A stretch of 64,000 nt of DNA, taken from assembly GCA_035374585.1 (NCBI GenBank), contig DAOSPF010000001.1:43652-107651 (forward strand). The letters are read 5' to 3'. Positions within the stretch are counted from its first letter, which is position 1. Each line of letters begins with the position of its first letter. Made by a program: the position numbers and the translations under genes. This document shows, piece by piece, positions 49,685 to 59,101 of the stretch. This DNA is from JAKPQD01 sp029572965. GTDB taxonomy: Bacteria; Bacteroidota; Bacteroidia; Bacteroidales; DTGW01. The notes under the pieces are model-generated. The model was not told where the DNA came from. It did no database searches and was given only the letters and a program-made list of their open reading frames with translations.

Positions 49685-50959
49685 ATGACAACAAAGCCGC
49701 TTACACAAAATATAAAACCTGACGGGACAGTTTGTTCGCTCGAGGAATACCTGAAAAATGGCGGGTACGAAGGAGCTCGCAAAGCTGTTAAAGAAATGGA
49801 AGGCGCTGCTGTTATCCAGGCTATTAAAGACTCGAATTTGCTTGGACGTGGAGGAGCAGGGTTTAATACCGGCCTGAAATGGTCTTTTGTTCGTCAGGAT
49901 GATCCGAATGAACAGCGCTACATTATTGCTAATGGAGATGAAATGGAGCCAGGTACCTTTAAAGACAGGTTATTACTTGAAGGCGATCCGCATCAGCTTA
50001 TTGAAGGGATGATTATTGCTGCTCGTGCCATCAATGCTACTAAGGGGTTTATTTTCGTTAGATGGGCATATAAAAAAGCCCATAAACTGATACAAGAAGC
50101 TCTTGATGATGCATACAAGGCAGGATTGCTTGGCAAAAACATTATGGGGAGTTCATTTAGCTTTGATTTATACTTGCATACCAGTGTGGGAAGATATATT
50201 TGTGGCGAAGAAACTGCACTTATCAATTCATTGGAAGGCAAACGTGCCAATCCACGCTCAAAACCACCTTTTCCACAGGTGAGTGGCTTATTTGGCAAGC
50301 CTACTATTGTTAATAATATTGAAACTTATTGCAATCTTCCACATATCATCAAATATGGTTCAATCTGGTTCAAGGAATTGAGCAAATCTGGCGAAGGCGG
50401 AACAAAGCTTTATGGCGTAAGTGGCAGGGTTAAGAATCCCGGGTTATGGGAGTTGCCTTTAGGTACTACCGTTCGTGAGCTTTTGGAAGTTCATGCTGGC
50501 GGGATGCTTGATGGATATAAATTCCGTGGATTATTACCCGGAGGTGCTTCAACTGACTTTTTGGTTGAGGAGCATCTGGACACTCCAATGGACTTTTCAT
50601 CTGTTGCAAAGGTTGGAAGCCGTATGGGTACAGGAACAATGATTGTCATGGACGACAAAACCTGCCCTGTTGCTTTTGTGCACAACCTTATTCGCTTTTT
50701 CTCCAACGAATCATGTGGATGGTGTACTCCTTGTCGTGACGGACTTCCCTGGGTGGAAAAGATTTTGACAAAGATTGAGGCCGGAGAAGGCGAAGAAAAA
50801 GATATTGACATTTTGAAATTTCATACAAAATACCTGGCCCCTGGAAATACTTTCTGTGCTTTGGCCCCTGGCGCTATGGAACCATTGCAGAGTGCTTTGA
50901 AGTATTTTGGCGAGGATTTTGAAAGGCATGTGAAGGAAAAACGCTGCTTTTATAAGTAA
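49685..50959 (+). CDS. nuoF: NADH-quinone oxidoreductase subunit F
   Basis: 424 aa. NADH and FMN site: GRGGAGFNTGLKW and NGDEMEPGTFKDRLLL; FMN loop GRYICGEETALINSLEG; [4Fe-4S] N3 ligands ESCGWCTPCRDGLPW plus the later Cys in APGNTFCALAPG. It catalyses NADH oxidation. It is 18 bp after nuoE. Confidence 0.97.
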   Translation: MTTKPLTQNIKPDGTVCSLEEYLKNGGYEGARKAVKEMEGAAVIQAIKDSNLLGRGGAGFNTGLKWSFVRQDDPNEQRYIIANGDEMEPGTFKDRLLLEGDPHQLIEGMIIAARAINATKGFIFVRWAYKKAHKLIQEALDDAYKAGLLGKNIMGSSFSFDLYLHTSVGRYICGEETALINSLEGKRANPRSKPPFPQVSGLFGKPTIVNNIETYCNLPHIIKYGSIWFKELSKSGEGGTKLYGVSGRVKNPGLWELPLGTTVRELLEVHAGGMLDGYKFRGLLPGGASTDFLVEEHLDTPMDFSSVAKVGSRMGTGTMIVMDDKTCPVAFVHNLIRFFSNESCGWCTPCRDGLPWVEKILTKIEAGEGEEKDIDILKFHTKYLAPGNTFCALAPGAMEPLQSALKYFGEDFERHVKEKRCFYK

Positions 50960-50984
50960 TATTTGATTTAGCGAATTATTATAT

Positions 50985-53288
50985 ATGGCAACAATAATCG
51001 TAGATGGCAAACAATATCAGGCTGAAGCAGGTGATAATCTGCTGAAAGCTTGCATAAAGCTGGGTATTGATATACCCTATTTCTGCTATCATCCGGCGCT
51101 TGGTTCTGTTGGTTCATGCAGGCTTTGTGCTGTTAAACGTTTCCGCGATGCAGATGATAAGCGTGGACGTATTGTCATGAGCTGTATGGAACCTGTTTCT
51201 GAGGGGATGATTATATCTGTCAATGATGAAGAGGTTAAAAACTTCAGGGCATCTGTAATTGAAGGCCTTATGACAAACCATCCTCACGACTGTCCTGTTT
51301 GCGACGAAGGTGGCGAATGTCATTTGCAGGATATGACTGTCATGACCGGGCATAATAACCGCAGGTTTGAGTTTAAAAAGCGTACACAAAAGAATCAAAA
51401 TCTTGGCCCTTTTATCCATCACGAAATGAACCGTTGCATTCAGTGTTATCGCTGTGTAAGATATTACCGCGACTATGCTGGTGGTAAGGATTTTGGTGTT
51501 TTTGGTTCGCACAACCATCTATATTTCGGGCGTTTTGAAGATGGACAACTCGAAAGTGAATTTAGTGGAAACCTTGTTGAGGTTTGTCCTACAGGCGTCT
51601 TTACTGATAAAACTTTAAAGAAACATTTTACCCGCAAATGGGATTTGACAAATGCCCCAAGCTTATGTACCCATTGTGGTGTCGGATGCAATACTATTGT
51701 TAGCGAACGTTATGGTACTGTCCGCCGGGTGATGAACCGCTACAATCATCATGTGAATGGATATTTTCTTTGTGACAAAGGCCGTTTTGGCTATGAATTT
51801 GTAAATGACCCTTCCAGAATAACTGTTTCTTCTTATAAAGGAAAAGCTTTAGATGTTGAATCTGCATTATTAAAGGCTACTGAATTGATTCGCAGCGGAA
51901 AAACCATTGGAGTGGGTTCTCCTGTTGCATCTTTAGAAGCTAATTTTGCTTTACAGCAGTTGGTAGGGGCTGAGAATTTCTATGCTGGGGTTTCAAAAGC
52001 TCAATGGGAATTAGTTTGTGCTGTCCGCGATATCTATCGTTCAAAGAATGTAAAAACGTTATCTCTTGCCGAAGTTGAAAAAGCCGAGGGTGTTTTAATC
52101 CTTGGAGAAAATATTATTAATACTGCGCCACGTGCAGCTTTGTCGGTTAGGCAGGCTGTTAAGAATAAACCTTTTGCTGGTGCTGCTGCCCTAAATATAG
52201 CCGATTGGAATAATTCGGCTGTTAAAATTGCTGTTGGAACTGAAAAAGGCCCGCTGTACATTTTTGCTTCGGGCAAAAACAAATTAGAAGACGTAGCTTC
52301 TATTTCTAAAGATATTGATACGGCTTATGTTGAAAAAATTGCTGAAGCTATTGCTGCATCATTAAAAGGAAATTTGAATACTGTTTCATTAAATGAAGAT
52401 GAAAAAGCTACTGTCAAACAAATAACTGACAACCTTTTATCTTGTAAGAAAGTAGCCGTCATTTCCGGAACTTCTTCAATGAGCAAGAAGCTTCTGGCCT
52501 TGTCAGCTGAAATAGCTTCCTTATTGAATACCTCTTCATGCGAAAGCGGCATTTATCTGGTAGTTCCTCATGCCAATTCATTAGGATTGGCTGTATTAAC
52601 AAGTAATACTATTGAACAAGTTGCTGATGCAGCTGAAAATGTTGTTTTACTGGAAGCCAATAGCATAGAAGAAAGTGTTATTACTTTTTCTGAAAAGGCA
52701 AAGAATGTAATTGTTTTAGTTTATAAGTCACCTGAAAAACTCAACAGCAAAGCGCTTGTGTTAGCATCTGCTACATTTGCCGAGTCTGAAGGGACATTGG
52801 TAAATAACGAAGGGCGTATGCAACGTTATTTCAGGGTAAAAAATACTGGAGAAGACGTTAAAGCTTCATGGATGTGGCTTAGCCAGCTAAAGGCTATGCT
52901 CGATAACAGTAATTATTTGTCTTTCGACTCTCTTGTTAAAAAGATTGGAGAAAGCTATCCTGAATTGAACAAAATAGTTGATGTAGCCCCGGGAGCTGGT
53001 TATCGTGAGTCGGCGATGAAAATTCCTCGTCAAACACCCCGCTTTACCGGACGTACTTCAATGTATGCCAATGTAGATTTGCATGAGCAAAAGCCTCAGA
53101 ACGATGAAAACTCTGCTCTTGCCTTTACTATGGAAGGAAGCAGAGAGGTTCATCCTGCCCAGCTCAATGCTATCTATTGGAAACCGGGCTGGAATTCTGT
53201 ACAGGCCACCAATCATTATCTGCGCGATTTGGATAATATATTGAAGGCTCAGCAGATGGGGATTAATATTTGGAACGTAGAAAAGTAG
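50985..53288 (+). CDS. nuoG: NADH-quinone oxidoreductase subunit G
   Basis: 767 aa. The N-terminal ferredoxin domain has CYHPALGSVGSCRLCAVKRF; next the His-Cys [4Fe-4S] HDCPVCDEGGECHLQD, a second cluster NRCIQCYRCVRYYRD with CPTGVF, and the N7-type motif LCTHCGVGCNT. The long C-terminal molybdopterin-oxidoreductase-like region (~220-690) has no catalytic cofactor role in complex I. It conducts electrons from NuoF toward NuoI and NuoB. Confidence 0.96.
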   Translation: MATIIVDGKQYQAEAGDNLLKACIKLGIDIPYFCYHPALGSVGSCRLCAVKRFRDADDKRGRIVMSCMEPVSEGMIISVNDEEVKNFRASVIEGLMTNHPHDCPVCDEGGECHLQDMTVMTGHNNRRFEFKKRTQKNQNLGPFIHHEMNRCIQCYRCVRYYRDYAGGKDFGVFGSHNHLYFGRFEDGQLESEFSGNLVEVCPTGVFTDKTLKKHFTRKWDLTNAPSLCTHCGVGCNTIVSERYGTVRRVMNRYNHHVNGYFLCDKGRFGYEFVNDPSRITVSSYKGKALDVESALLKATELIRSGKTIGVGSPVASLEANFALQQLVGAENFYAGVSKAQWELVCAVRDIYRSKNVKTLSLAEVEKAEGVLILGENIINTAPRAALSVRQAVKNKPFAGAAALNIADWNNSAVKIAVGTEKGPLYIFASGKNKLEDVASISKDIDTAYVEKIAEAIAASLKGNLNTVSLNEDEKATVKQITDNLLSCKKVAVISGTSSMSKKLLALSAEIASLLNTSSCESGIYLVVPHANSLGLAVLTSNTIEQVADAAENVVLLEANSIEESVITFSEKAKNVIVLVYKSPEKLNSKALVLASATFAESEGTLVNNEGRMQRYFRVKNTGEDVKASWMWLSQLKAMLDNSNYLSFDSLVKKIGESYPELNKIVDVAPGAGYRESAMKIPRQTPRFTGRTSMYANVDLHEQKPQNDENSALAFTMEGSREVHPAQLNAIYWKPGWNSVQATNHYLRDLDNILKAQQMGINIWNVEK

Positions 53289-53303
53289 TTAATATATTAT
53301 AAT

Positions 53304-54251
53304 ATGGCTATAGGATTCATAATAGTTGGTGTTTTGTTATTGGTAGTTACCATTGCTGCCGCAAACATTTATATAGAGCGTAGGTTGCTTTCTCTGTGGC
53401 AGGACAGACGAGGGCCTAACCGTGCTGGCCCTTTTGGGTTCCTTCAGGTACCTGCCGATATGATTAAAATCTTTCTGAAAGAGGACTGGATTCCGCCTTT
53501 TGCAGACAAAGCAGTTTTCGTTTTGGCCCCAACTATTGTGATGCTCAGCATTCTTTTTAGTTTTGCGCTCGTCCCGTTTGCTCCTGGTTTCCAGGTCGTT
53601 GATTCCAATATAGCATTATTGTTTTTCCTTGCTAATTCTTCGTTGGCTGTTTACAGTATTGTGCTTTCGGGTTGGGCCTCCAATAACAAATATGCCATGA
53701 TAGGGGCAATGCGTGGTACGGCTCAAATGATTTCGTACGAAGTGTTTATGGGGCTTTCGCTGATGGGTGTGGTGATGATTTCCGGAGGGACTTTTAGCTT
53801 ACGCGAAATTGTTGAAGCACAACGTGGCATGTGGAATGTAGTGCCTCAGTTTGTTGGTTTTTGCATATTTATGATTGCTGCTGTAGCTGAGTCGCACCGG
53901 GCCCCGTTCGATTTACCTGAGTCTGAAGGCGAATTGGTGGCTGGTTTTCATACCGAATATTCTGGTATCAAGTTTGGTATGTTTTTCGTTGGCGAATATC
54001 TTGGAATAACGCTCATATCAGCAATGATAGTGACCCTATTCTTTGGAGGTTGGTTAGGCCCTGCTTTTCTACCTCCTTTCTTTTGGTTTATGTTGAAAAC
54101 ATTTGCATTTATAGCTTTCATTATACTCCTCAGGGCTGCTTTACCGCGTCCTCGTTATGACCAATTTTTAGGTGTTGGCTGGAAAATATTGCTTCCACTG
54201 ACTTTACTAAATGTTTTGATTACTGCAGGTATATTGTTAGCAAGAGGCTAA
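53304..54251 (+). CDS. nuoH: NADH-quinone oxidoreductase subunit H
   Basis: 315 aa, about eight helices. Typical blocks: ERRLLSLWQDRRGPNRAGPFG, AESHRAPFDLPESEGELVAGFHTEYSG and LPRPRYDQFLGVGWK. It forms the entrance of the quinone channel and the first part of the proton path. Confidence 0.97.
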   Translation: MAIGFIIVGVLLLVVTIAAANIYIERRLLSLWQDRRGPNRAGPFGFLQVPADMIKIFLKEDWIPPFADKAVFVLAPTIVMLSILFSFALVPFAPGFQVVDSNIALLFFLANSSLAVYSIVLSGWASNNKYAMIGAMRGTAQMISYEVFMGLSLMGVVMISGGTFSLREIVEAQRGMWNVVPQFVGFCIFMIAAVAESHRAPFDLPESEGELVAGFHTEYSGIKFGMFFVGEYLGITLISAMIVTLFFGGWLGPAFLPPFFWFMLKTFAFIAFIILLRAALPRPRYDQFLGVGWKILLPLTLLNVLITAGILLARG

Positions 54252-54271
54252 GTTTAAATAGATAGAAGGAA

Positions 54272-54787
54272 ATGTTAAGTATATTAAGAAGCATTTGGAT
54301 TACGTTTACTCACGCTTTTCGCAAACGCGAAACTCGTGATTATCCTGAAAAGGCTCCGTTTTTGCCGGCACGCTATCGTGCCCGTATTATCCTTACAAGG
54401 GATCCGGAAGGAAAGGAGCGTTGTGTTGCCTGCAACCTTTGTGCTGTTGCCTGTCCAACTGATTGTATTTCATTGCAGGCTACTGAAGATGAAACAGGCC
54501 GCAGATACCCGGAATTTTTTAGAATAAATTTCTCTCGTTGTATTTTTTGTGGCTATTGCGAAGATGCCTGTCCTACAAATGCTATTCAGCTTACTCCGGA
54601 TTTTGAAATGGCAGAATATTACAGGAAAAATCTGGTTTATGAAAAGGAAAACCTTTTGATTAGCGGGCCTGGTAAATATCACGATTATAACTTCTATAAA
54701 AATGCTGGTATTGAAATAGGAGGAAAGAAAAAAGGAGAGGGACTTAATGAAGAACCTCCAATTGACGTTCGTGATTTAATGAATTAA
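54272..54787 (+). CDS. nuoI: NADH-quinone oxidoreductase subunit I
   Basis: 171 aa. Two [4Fe-4S] motifs: CVACNLCAVACPTDCI and CIFCGYCEDACPTNAI, giving clusters N6a and N6b that link NuoG to NuoB. The N-terminal amphipathic helix (SILRSIWITFTHAFRKRETR) sits on the membrane. Confidence 0.97.
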   Translation: MLSILRSIWITFTHAFRKRETRDYPEKAPFLPARYRARIILTRDPEGKERCVACNLCAVACPTDCISLQATEDETGRRYPEFFRINFSRCIFCGYCEDACPTNAIQLTPDFEMAEYYRKNLVYEKENLLISGPGKYHDYNFYKNAGIEIGGKKKGEGLNEEPPIDVRDLMN

Positions 54788-54804
54788 TAAGAAATATTGA
54801 AGAT

Positions 54805-55335
54805 ATGAGTATATTATTTCTGATATCGGCTGTTGTTGCTGTGTTCTCTACAGCAATGGTAATTACACGCCACAACGCTGTTCATGCTCTCATTTACATG
54901 GTTATTTCGTTTATTGCAGCTTCTGTCATGTTCTATACTTTAGGGGCTCCTTATGCTGCAGTGCTCGAAATCATTGTGTATGCCGGGGCTATCATGGTCT
55001 TTTTTGTATTTGTGGTGATGATGCTGAACATGAGCGTCAGTCCTGAAGATGAAAAAAGGGCTACAGGAATCAAGTCATGGATTTTCCCTATCATACTTAC
55101 ACTTGTGCTAATAGCTGATTTTGTTTATGCCTTTATACAAGGCACTCCGCAAACAAACATGGTAAAGGTCATTGATGCCAAGCGTGTGGGAGTTTCGATG
55201 TTTACTACTTATTTATTGATGGCCGAATTGGCTGGTATATTGCTGTTAGTCGCCATTGTCGGGGCATACCATTTGGGTAGGGCTCCAAAACGCAATATTC
55301 ACAGATATTTACAAAACGAACAAACTCAAAAGTAA
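54805..55335 (+). CDS. nuoJ: NADH-quinone oxidoreductase subunit J
   Basis: 176 aa, five helices. The helix with the pi-bulge, YAAVLEIIVYAGAIMVFFVFVVMMLN, is characteristic; it couples quinone reduction to proton pumping. It is 6 bp before nuoK. Confidence 0.96.
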   Translation: MSILFLISAVVAVFSTAMVITRHNAVHALIYMVISFIAASVMFYTLGAPYAAVLEIIVYAGAIMVFFVFVVMMLNMSVSPEDEKRATGIKSWIFPIILTLVLIADFVYAFIQGTPQTNMVKVIDAKRVGVSMFTTYLLMAELAGILLLVAIVGAYHLGRAPKRNIHRYLQNEQTQK

Positions 55336-55341
55336 CAATAT

Positions 55342-55641
55342 ATGATACCATTAGAGTGGACATTGCTGGTTGCAGGAATTTTATTTGCTTTAGGCCTGAC
55401 AGGGCTTTTGGTGCGCAGAAACCTTCTGTTTATGCTGATGAGCCTCGAAATAATGACTAATGCTGCTGCATTGGCTTTTATTGCTGCTGGTTCGCATTGG
55501 ATGCAACCTGACGGCCAGGTGATGTTTATATTTATCCTTACTGTTGCTGCTGCCGAAATATCGATTGCTTTAGCATTGGTTTTGCTGATGTTTAAACATA
55601 ACAAAACCGTTGATACCAGTAAACTTGATAGTTTAGAATAA
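55342..55641 (+). CDS. nuoK: NADH-quinone oxidoreductase subunit K
   Basis: 99 aa, three helices with the conserved membrane Glu pair: LMSLEIMTNAAALAF and LTVAAAEISIALALVLLMF. It is MrpC-like and part of the proton channel between NuoJ and NuoN. Confidence 0.96.
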   Translation: MIPLEWTLLVAGILFALGLTGLLVRRNLLFMLMSLEIMTNAAALAFIAAGSHWMQPDGQVMFIFILTVAAAEISIALALVLLMFKHNKTVDTSKLDSLE

Positions 55642-55666
55642 GAATACTTAAGAAAATAAACATAGT

Positions 55667-57541
55667 ATGTTACAATTTATTTGGCTTATCCCTTTATTTC
55701 CTTTGCTTGGCTTTTTATTGCTGGCTTTAGGAGGCAAATATTATTCGAAAAAGCTTGTTGCTATTATTGGAAGTGCATCGGTGGGTATTTCTGCTTTGTT
55801 GACTTTTGTTATTGGCCTGCCAATGCTGCAAAATATCGAAAACATGCCTTCTGTTACCAATGTTCTTTATACCTGGATAGATGTTGGTTCGTTTAGTGTA
55901 CCATTTTCATTCAAGATTGATGCTTTATCCCTCGTTTTTGTCTTTGTAATTACTTTTGTTGGTTTTTTGATTCATATATATTCCACTGAATATATGGCTC
56001 AAGAAGAGGGTTATGCCCGTTTCTTCGCTTATATGAACCTGTTCGTAGCTTCAATGCTTATCCTTGTTATGGCAGATAGCCTTTTGCTTATGTATCTTGG
56101 ATGGGAAGGGGTTGGTCTTTGCTCTTACCTGCTAATTGGCTTTTTCTATCGCGATCCGGCCAACAATTATGCTGCGCGTAAAGCTTTTATTGTTACCAGG
56201 GTAGGAGATGCTGCCATGTTAATTGGTTTGTTGATGCTGGTTTTTGCATTTAACACACTTGATATGGCTCAAATATCAGATCTTGCAAAAAATAGTGTTT
56301 CTATTTCACCTGCATTTGCTACGATAGTGGCTTTACTGTTATTAGGTGGCGCAGTTGGCAAATCGGCACAGTTGCCATTACAAGTTTGGTTGCCTGATGC
56401 TATGGCTGGTCCATCACCTGTTAGTGCATTAATCCACGCTGCCACTATGGTTACAGCCGGGGTGTATTTGATTGCCCGTATGCATGTTATTTTCATGCTT
56501 TCGCCTTTTGCCATGCTTGTGGTTGCTTCAATTGGTGCTATAACATTATTAATTGCCGGTGTTAGTGCTTTATATCAAACAGATTTAAAACGAGTATTAG
56601 CATATTCAACTATCAGCCAAATAGGTTATATGTTTTTGGCCTTGGGTGTTGGAGCTTGGAGTGCGGCTGTTTTTCACTTTATGATTCACGGTTTCTTCAA
56701 AGCATTACTATTCCTTGGTGCTGGGGCTGTAATACTTTCGCTGCATCATCAGCAGGATATGTTTAAAATGGGTGGACTTTACAAGAAGATGCCTGTTATT
56801 TTCTGGACTTTCCTCATCGGTTCGGCTTCTTTGGCTGCGTTTCCTTTTATATCAGCCGGATTCTTTAGTAAAGATGCTATTATTTGGTATGCTCTTTCTT
56901 CACCACAAGGAGGTTGGGTTTTCTGGCTTGCTGCTATGATAGGGGCTATTATTACTTGTTTATATACTTTCAGAATGATATATGTTACTTTTTTCGGTAA
57001 AGAAAAAACTCATGTTCATTATACTCCCGGAATTGCAATGACTTTACCATTAATTGTTCTCGCTATTCTTTCTACATTAGCAGGTTACATCGAGTTACCT
57101 CATAATATGGGGCATATTCAGTGGTTTTCATCATTTGTAACGAATTATTTGCCCGGTATTACTGTTTCAGAACATTTCAATGAATGGGTATTTCAGATTA
57201 TTGCTATGGTTCTTTCTCTTGGTGCTTTGGCAATTGCTTTCAAATATTACAATGAGAAATATGTGGAAAGCTTTACCATGACCCCGGTAAAACTCTTTTT
57301 CCAAAATGGGTGGAACTTCGATAAACTCTATGATACACTTTTTGTGAAACCTTTTGTTTGGCTTGCAAATGCAAACAAAGAGGATGCTACTGACAAAAGC
57401 ATTGATAAAGGAGCTATTCAAGTTAGTAAGCTTAGCAATCGCCTTTCTGTCTTACAAAATGGGCGCGTAGGTTGGTATCTTGCAGGAATGGCCATTGGTA
57501 TCATACTGGTGGTTTCGTTAATGTTGTTTATAAAGATGTAA
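55667..57541 (+). CDS. nuoL: NADH-quinone oxidoreductase subunit L
   Basis: 624 aa, Mrp-antiporter-like proton pump. Key segments: YLGWEGVGLCSYLLIGFFY with the channel Glu, GKSAQLPLQVWLPDAMAGPSPVSALIHAATMVTAGVY with Lys and His, and FFSKDAIIWY. A long C-terminal amphipathic helix (VKLFFQNGWNFDKLYDTLF) runs along the membrane arm. Confidence 0.97.
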   Translation: MLQFIWLIPLFPLLGFLLLALGGKYYSKKLVAIIGSASVGISALLTFVIGLPMLQNIENMPSVTNVLYTWIDVGSFSVPFSFKIDALSLVFVFVITFVGFLIHIYSTEYMAQEEGYARFFAYMNLFVASMLILVMADSLLLMYLGWEGVGLCSYLLIGFFYRDPANNYAARKAFIVTRVGDAAMLIGLLMLVFAFNTLDMAQISDLAKNSVSISPAFATIVALLLLGGAVGKSAQLPLQVWLPDAMAGPSPVSALIHAATMVTAGVYLIARMHVIFMLSPFAMLVVASIGAITLLIAGVSALYQTDLKRVLAYSTISQIGYMFLALGVGAWSAAVFHFMIHGFFKALLFLGAGAVILSLHHQQDMFKMGGLYKKMPVIFWTFLIGSASLAAFPFISAGFFSKDAIIWYALSSPQGGWVFWLAAMIGAIITCLYTFRMIYVTFFGKEKTHVHYTPGIAMTLPLIVLAILSTLAGYIELPHNMGHIQWFSSFVTNYLPGITVSEHFNEWVFQIIAMVLSLGALAIAFKYYNEKYVESFTMTPVKLFFQNGWNFDKLYDTLFVKPFVWLANANKEDATDKSIDKGAIQVSKLSNRLSVLQNGRVGWYLAGMAIGIILVVSLMLFIKM

Positions 57542-57566
57542 ATTTTGATTTCAAAATAAATATACT

Positions 57567-59090
57567 ATGGCATTAGTTGGCATTTTGGCTGTTTTAATAC
57601 TTGGGGCTTTGATTTCATTGCCTGTAAGGCGAATTCACAAGCAATTACCCTGGTATGTTGGAATTGTAGCTGTCCTTACTGCAATTATCATGTCTTTTTC
57701 CCTTGGGAATGCATCTTCTGGAACTGAAAAATGGTTTGCCCGGTTTACTTCGTCATGGATACCTGCAATAGGCAGTAATTTTAGCCTTGCAATAGATGGC
57801 CTTAGCTATATTATGATATTATTGACTTTGGTGATGGGGCTTGTTGCTATTGGTTTTTCTGAAAGGAGAGAAAATAGCAGCTCTTTTATCTTCAACAGTT
57901 TGTTTATGTTAGCCGGGGTTGTTGGCATTTTCATGGCCACCGATTTGTTCTTGTTTTTCTTTTTCTGGGAAATGATGCTCTTGCCATTGTATTTTCTTAT
58001 TATCTCTGCAAACAAAGAGGGTAGCGACAAGGCTGCATTTAAGTTCCTTATTTATACCCAGGGAAGCGGGCTCATCATGCTGATTTCGTTGCTGGCATTG
58101 TATTTCATTCATGGCAATCAAACTGCAATTTATTCTTTTGCTTTTGAGGACCTGCTCAATACCCAAATGTCAATAACAACTTCTATGCTTGTTATGTCTG
58201 GTTTTTTGTTGGCTTTTCTTGTAAAATTGCCAGTTTGGCCTTTACATGGATGGTTACCTTCTGCGTTTAAAACAGCTCCTGCAATTGCTATATTTTCTGG
58301 CTTATTGATAAAAACCGGGGCTTATGGTATCATGCGTTTTGCTGTACCTTTATTTCCGGAAGGTTCATTAATTATTTCTCCATTAATGATGATTCTTGGT
58401 GTTGTCACCATTTTATATGCTTCATTTATTGCTTTTTCGCAAAATGATATTCGCGTAATATCTGCTTATAGCGGAATCAGCCACATGGGCTTTATATTGA
58501 TTGGTATTTATGCTTTCAACGATTTGTCATGGCAAGGGGTTGGCGTTCAAATGATTGCCAGTTCAGTAGGTACTGCATCGCTTATTTTGCTGGGCGAAAT
58601 TATACATCGAAGAGCTGGTACTTATGATATTGCCCATTTAGGAGGTATCTGGACTTCAAACCCTAACATTGCCGGTATTGGTACTTTCTTTGCCATGGCT
58701 GCTTTAGGATTACCAGGCATGGCAAACTTCATTGCTGAGTTTTTGATTCTTGCAGGTGCTTTTCAAATAAGTGTTTTGTCAACAGTGCTTGCTTCTATTG
58801 GCATTGTTGCTGCGGCTGCCTATTCATTGCGCATTATTCAAAAGGTTTTTATTGGTGAGGAAAAGATTTGTATTAGTATTATTGATGTTACATTAAGGGA
58901 AAAAGCTGCAGTTGCTGTAATGATGGTTCTTTTGTTATGGATAGGCTTTTATCCTTCGATGGTAACAAGCCGTTTAGAACCTTTTATAACGCGTACACTT
59001 AATTTTTCACCACCTGAAACTCCCGGGACTGAACAGGGAAATGTGGATGAAGCCCAGGTTAAATATAGTTTTCAAGTGATTAAAAAATAA
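57567..59090 (+). CDS. nuoM: NADH-quinone oxidoreductase subunit M
   Basis: 507 aa, antiporter-like. Channel residues are in FFFWEMMLLPLYFLI (Glu), VKLPVWPLHGWLPSAFKTAP (Lys) and SAYSGISHMGFIL. About 14 helices. It is 25 bp after nuoL. Confidence 0.97.
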   Translation: MALVGILAVLILGALISLPVRRIHKQLPWYVGIVAVLTAIIMSFSLGNASSGTEKWFARFTSSWIPAIGSNFSLAIDGLSYIMILLTLVMGLVAIGFSERRENSSSFIFNSLFMLAGVVGIFMATDLFLFFFFWEMMLLPLYFLIISANKEGSDKAAFKFLIYTQGSGLIMLISLLALYFIHGNQTAIYSFAFEDLLNTQMSITTSMLVMSGFLLAFLVKLPVWPLHGWLPSAFKTAPAIAIFSGLLIKTGAYGIMRFAVPLFPEGSLIISPLMMILGVVTILYASFIAFSQNDIRVISAYSGISHMGFILIGIYAFNDLSWQGVGVQMIASSVGTASLILLGEIIHRRAGTYDIAHLGGIWTSNPNIAGIGTFFAMAALGLPGMANFIAEFLILAGAFQISVLSTVLASIGIVAAAAYSLRIIQKVFIGEEKICISIIDVTLREKAAVAVMMVLLLWIGFYPSMVTSRLEPFITRTLNFSPPETPGTEQGNVDEAQVKYSFQVIKK

Positions 59091-59101
59091 ATATACCGAT
59101 T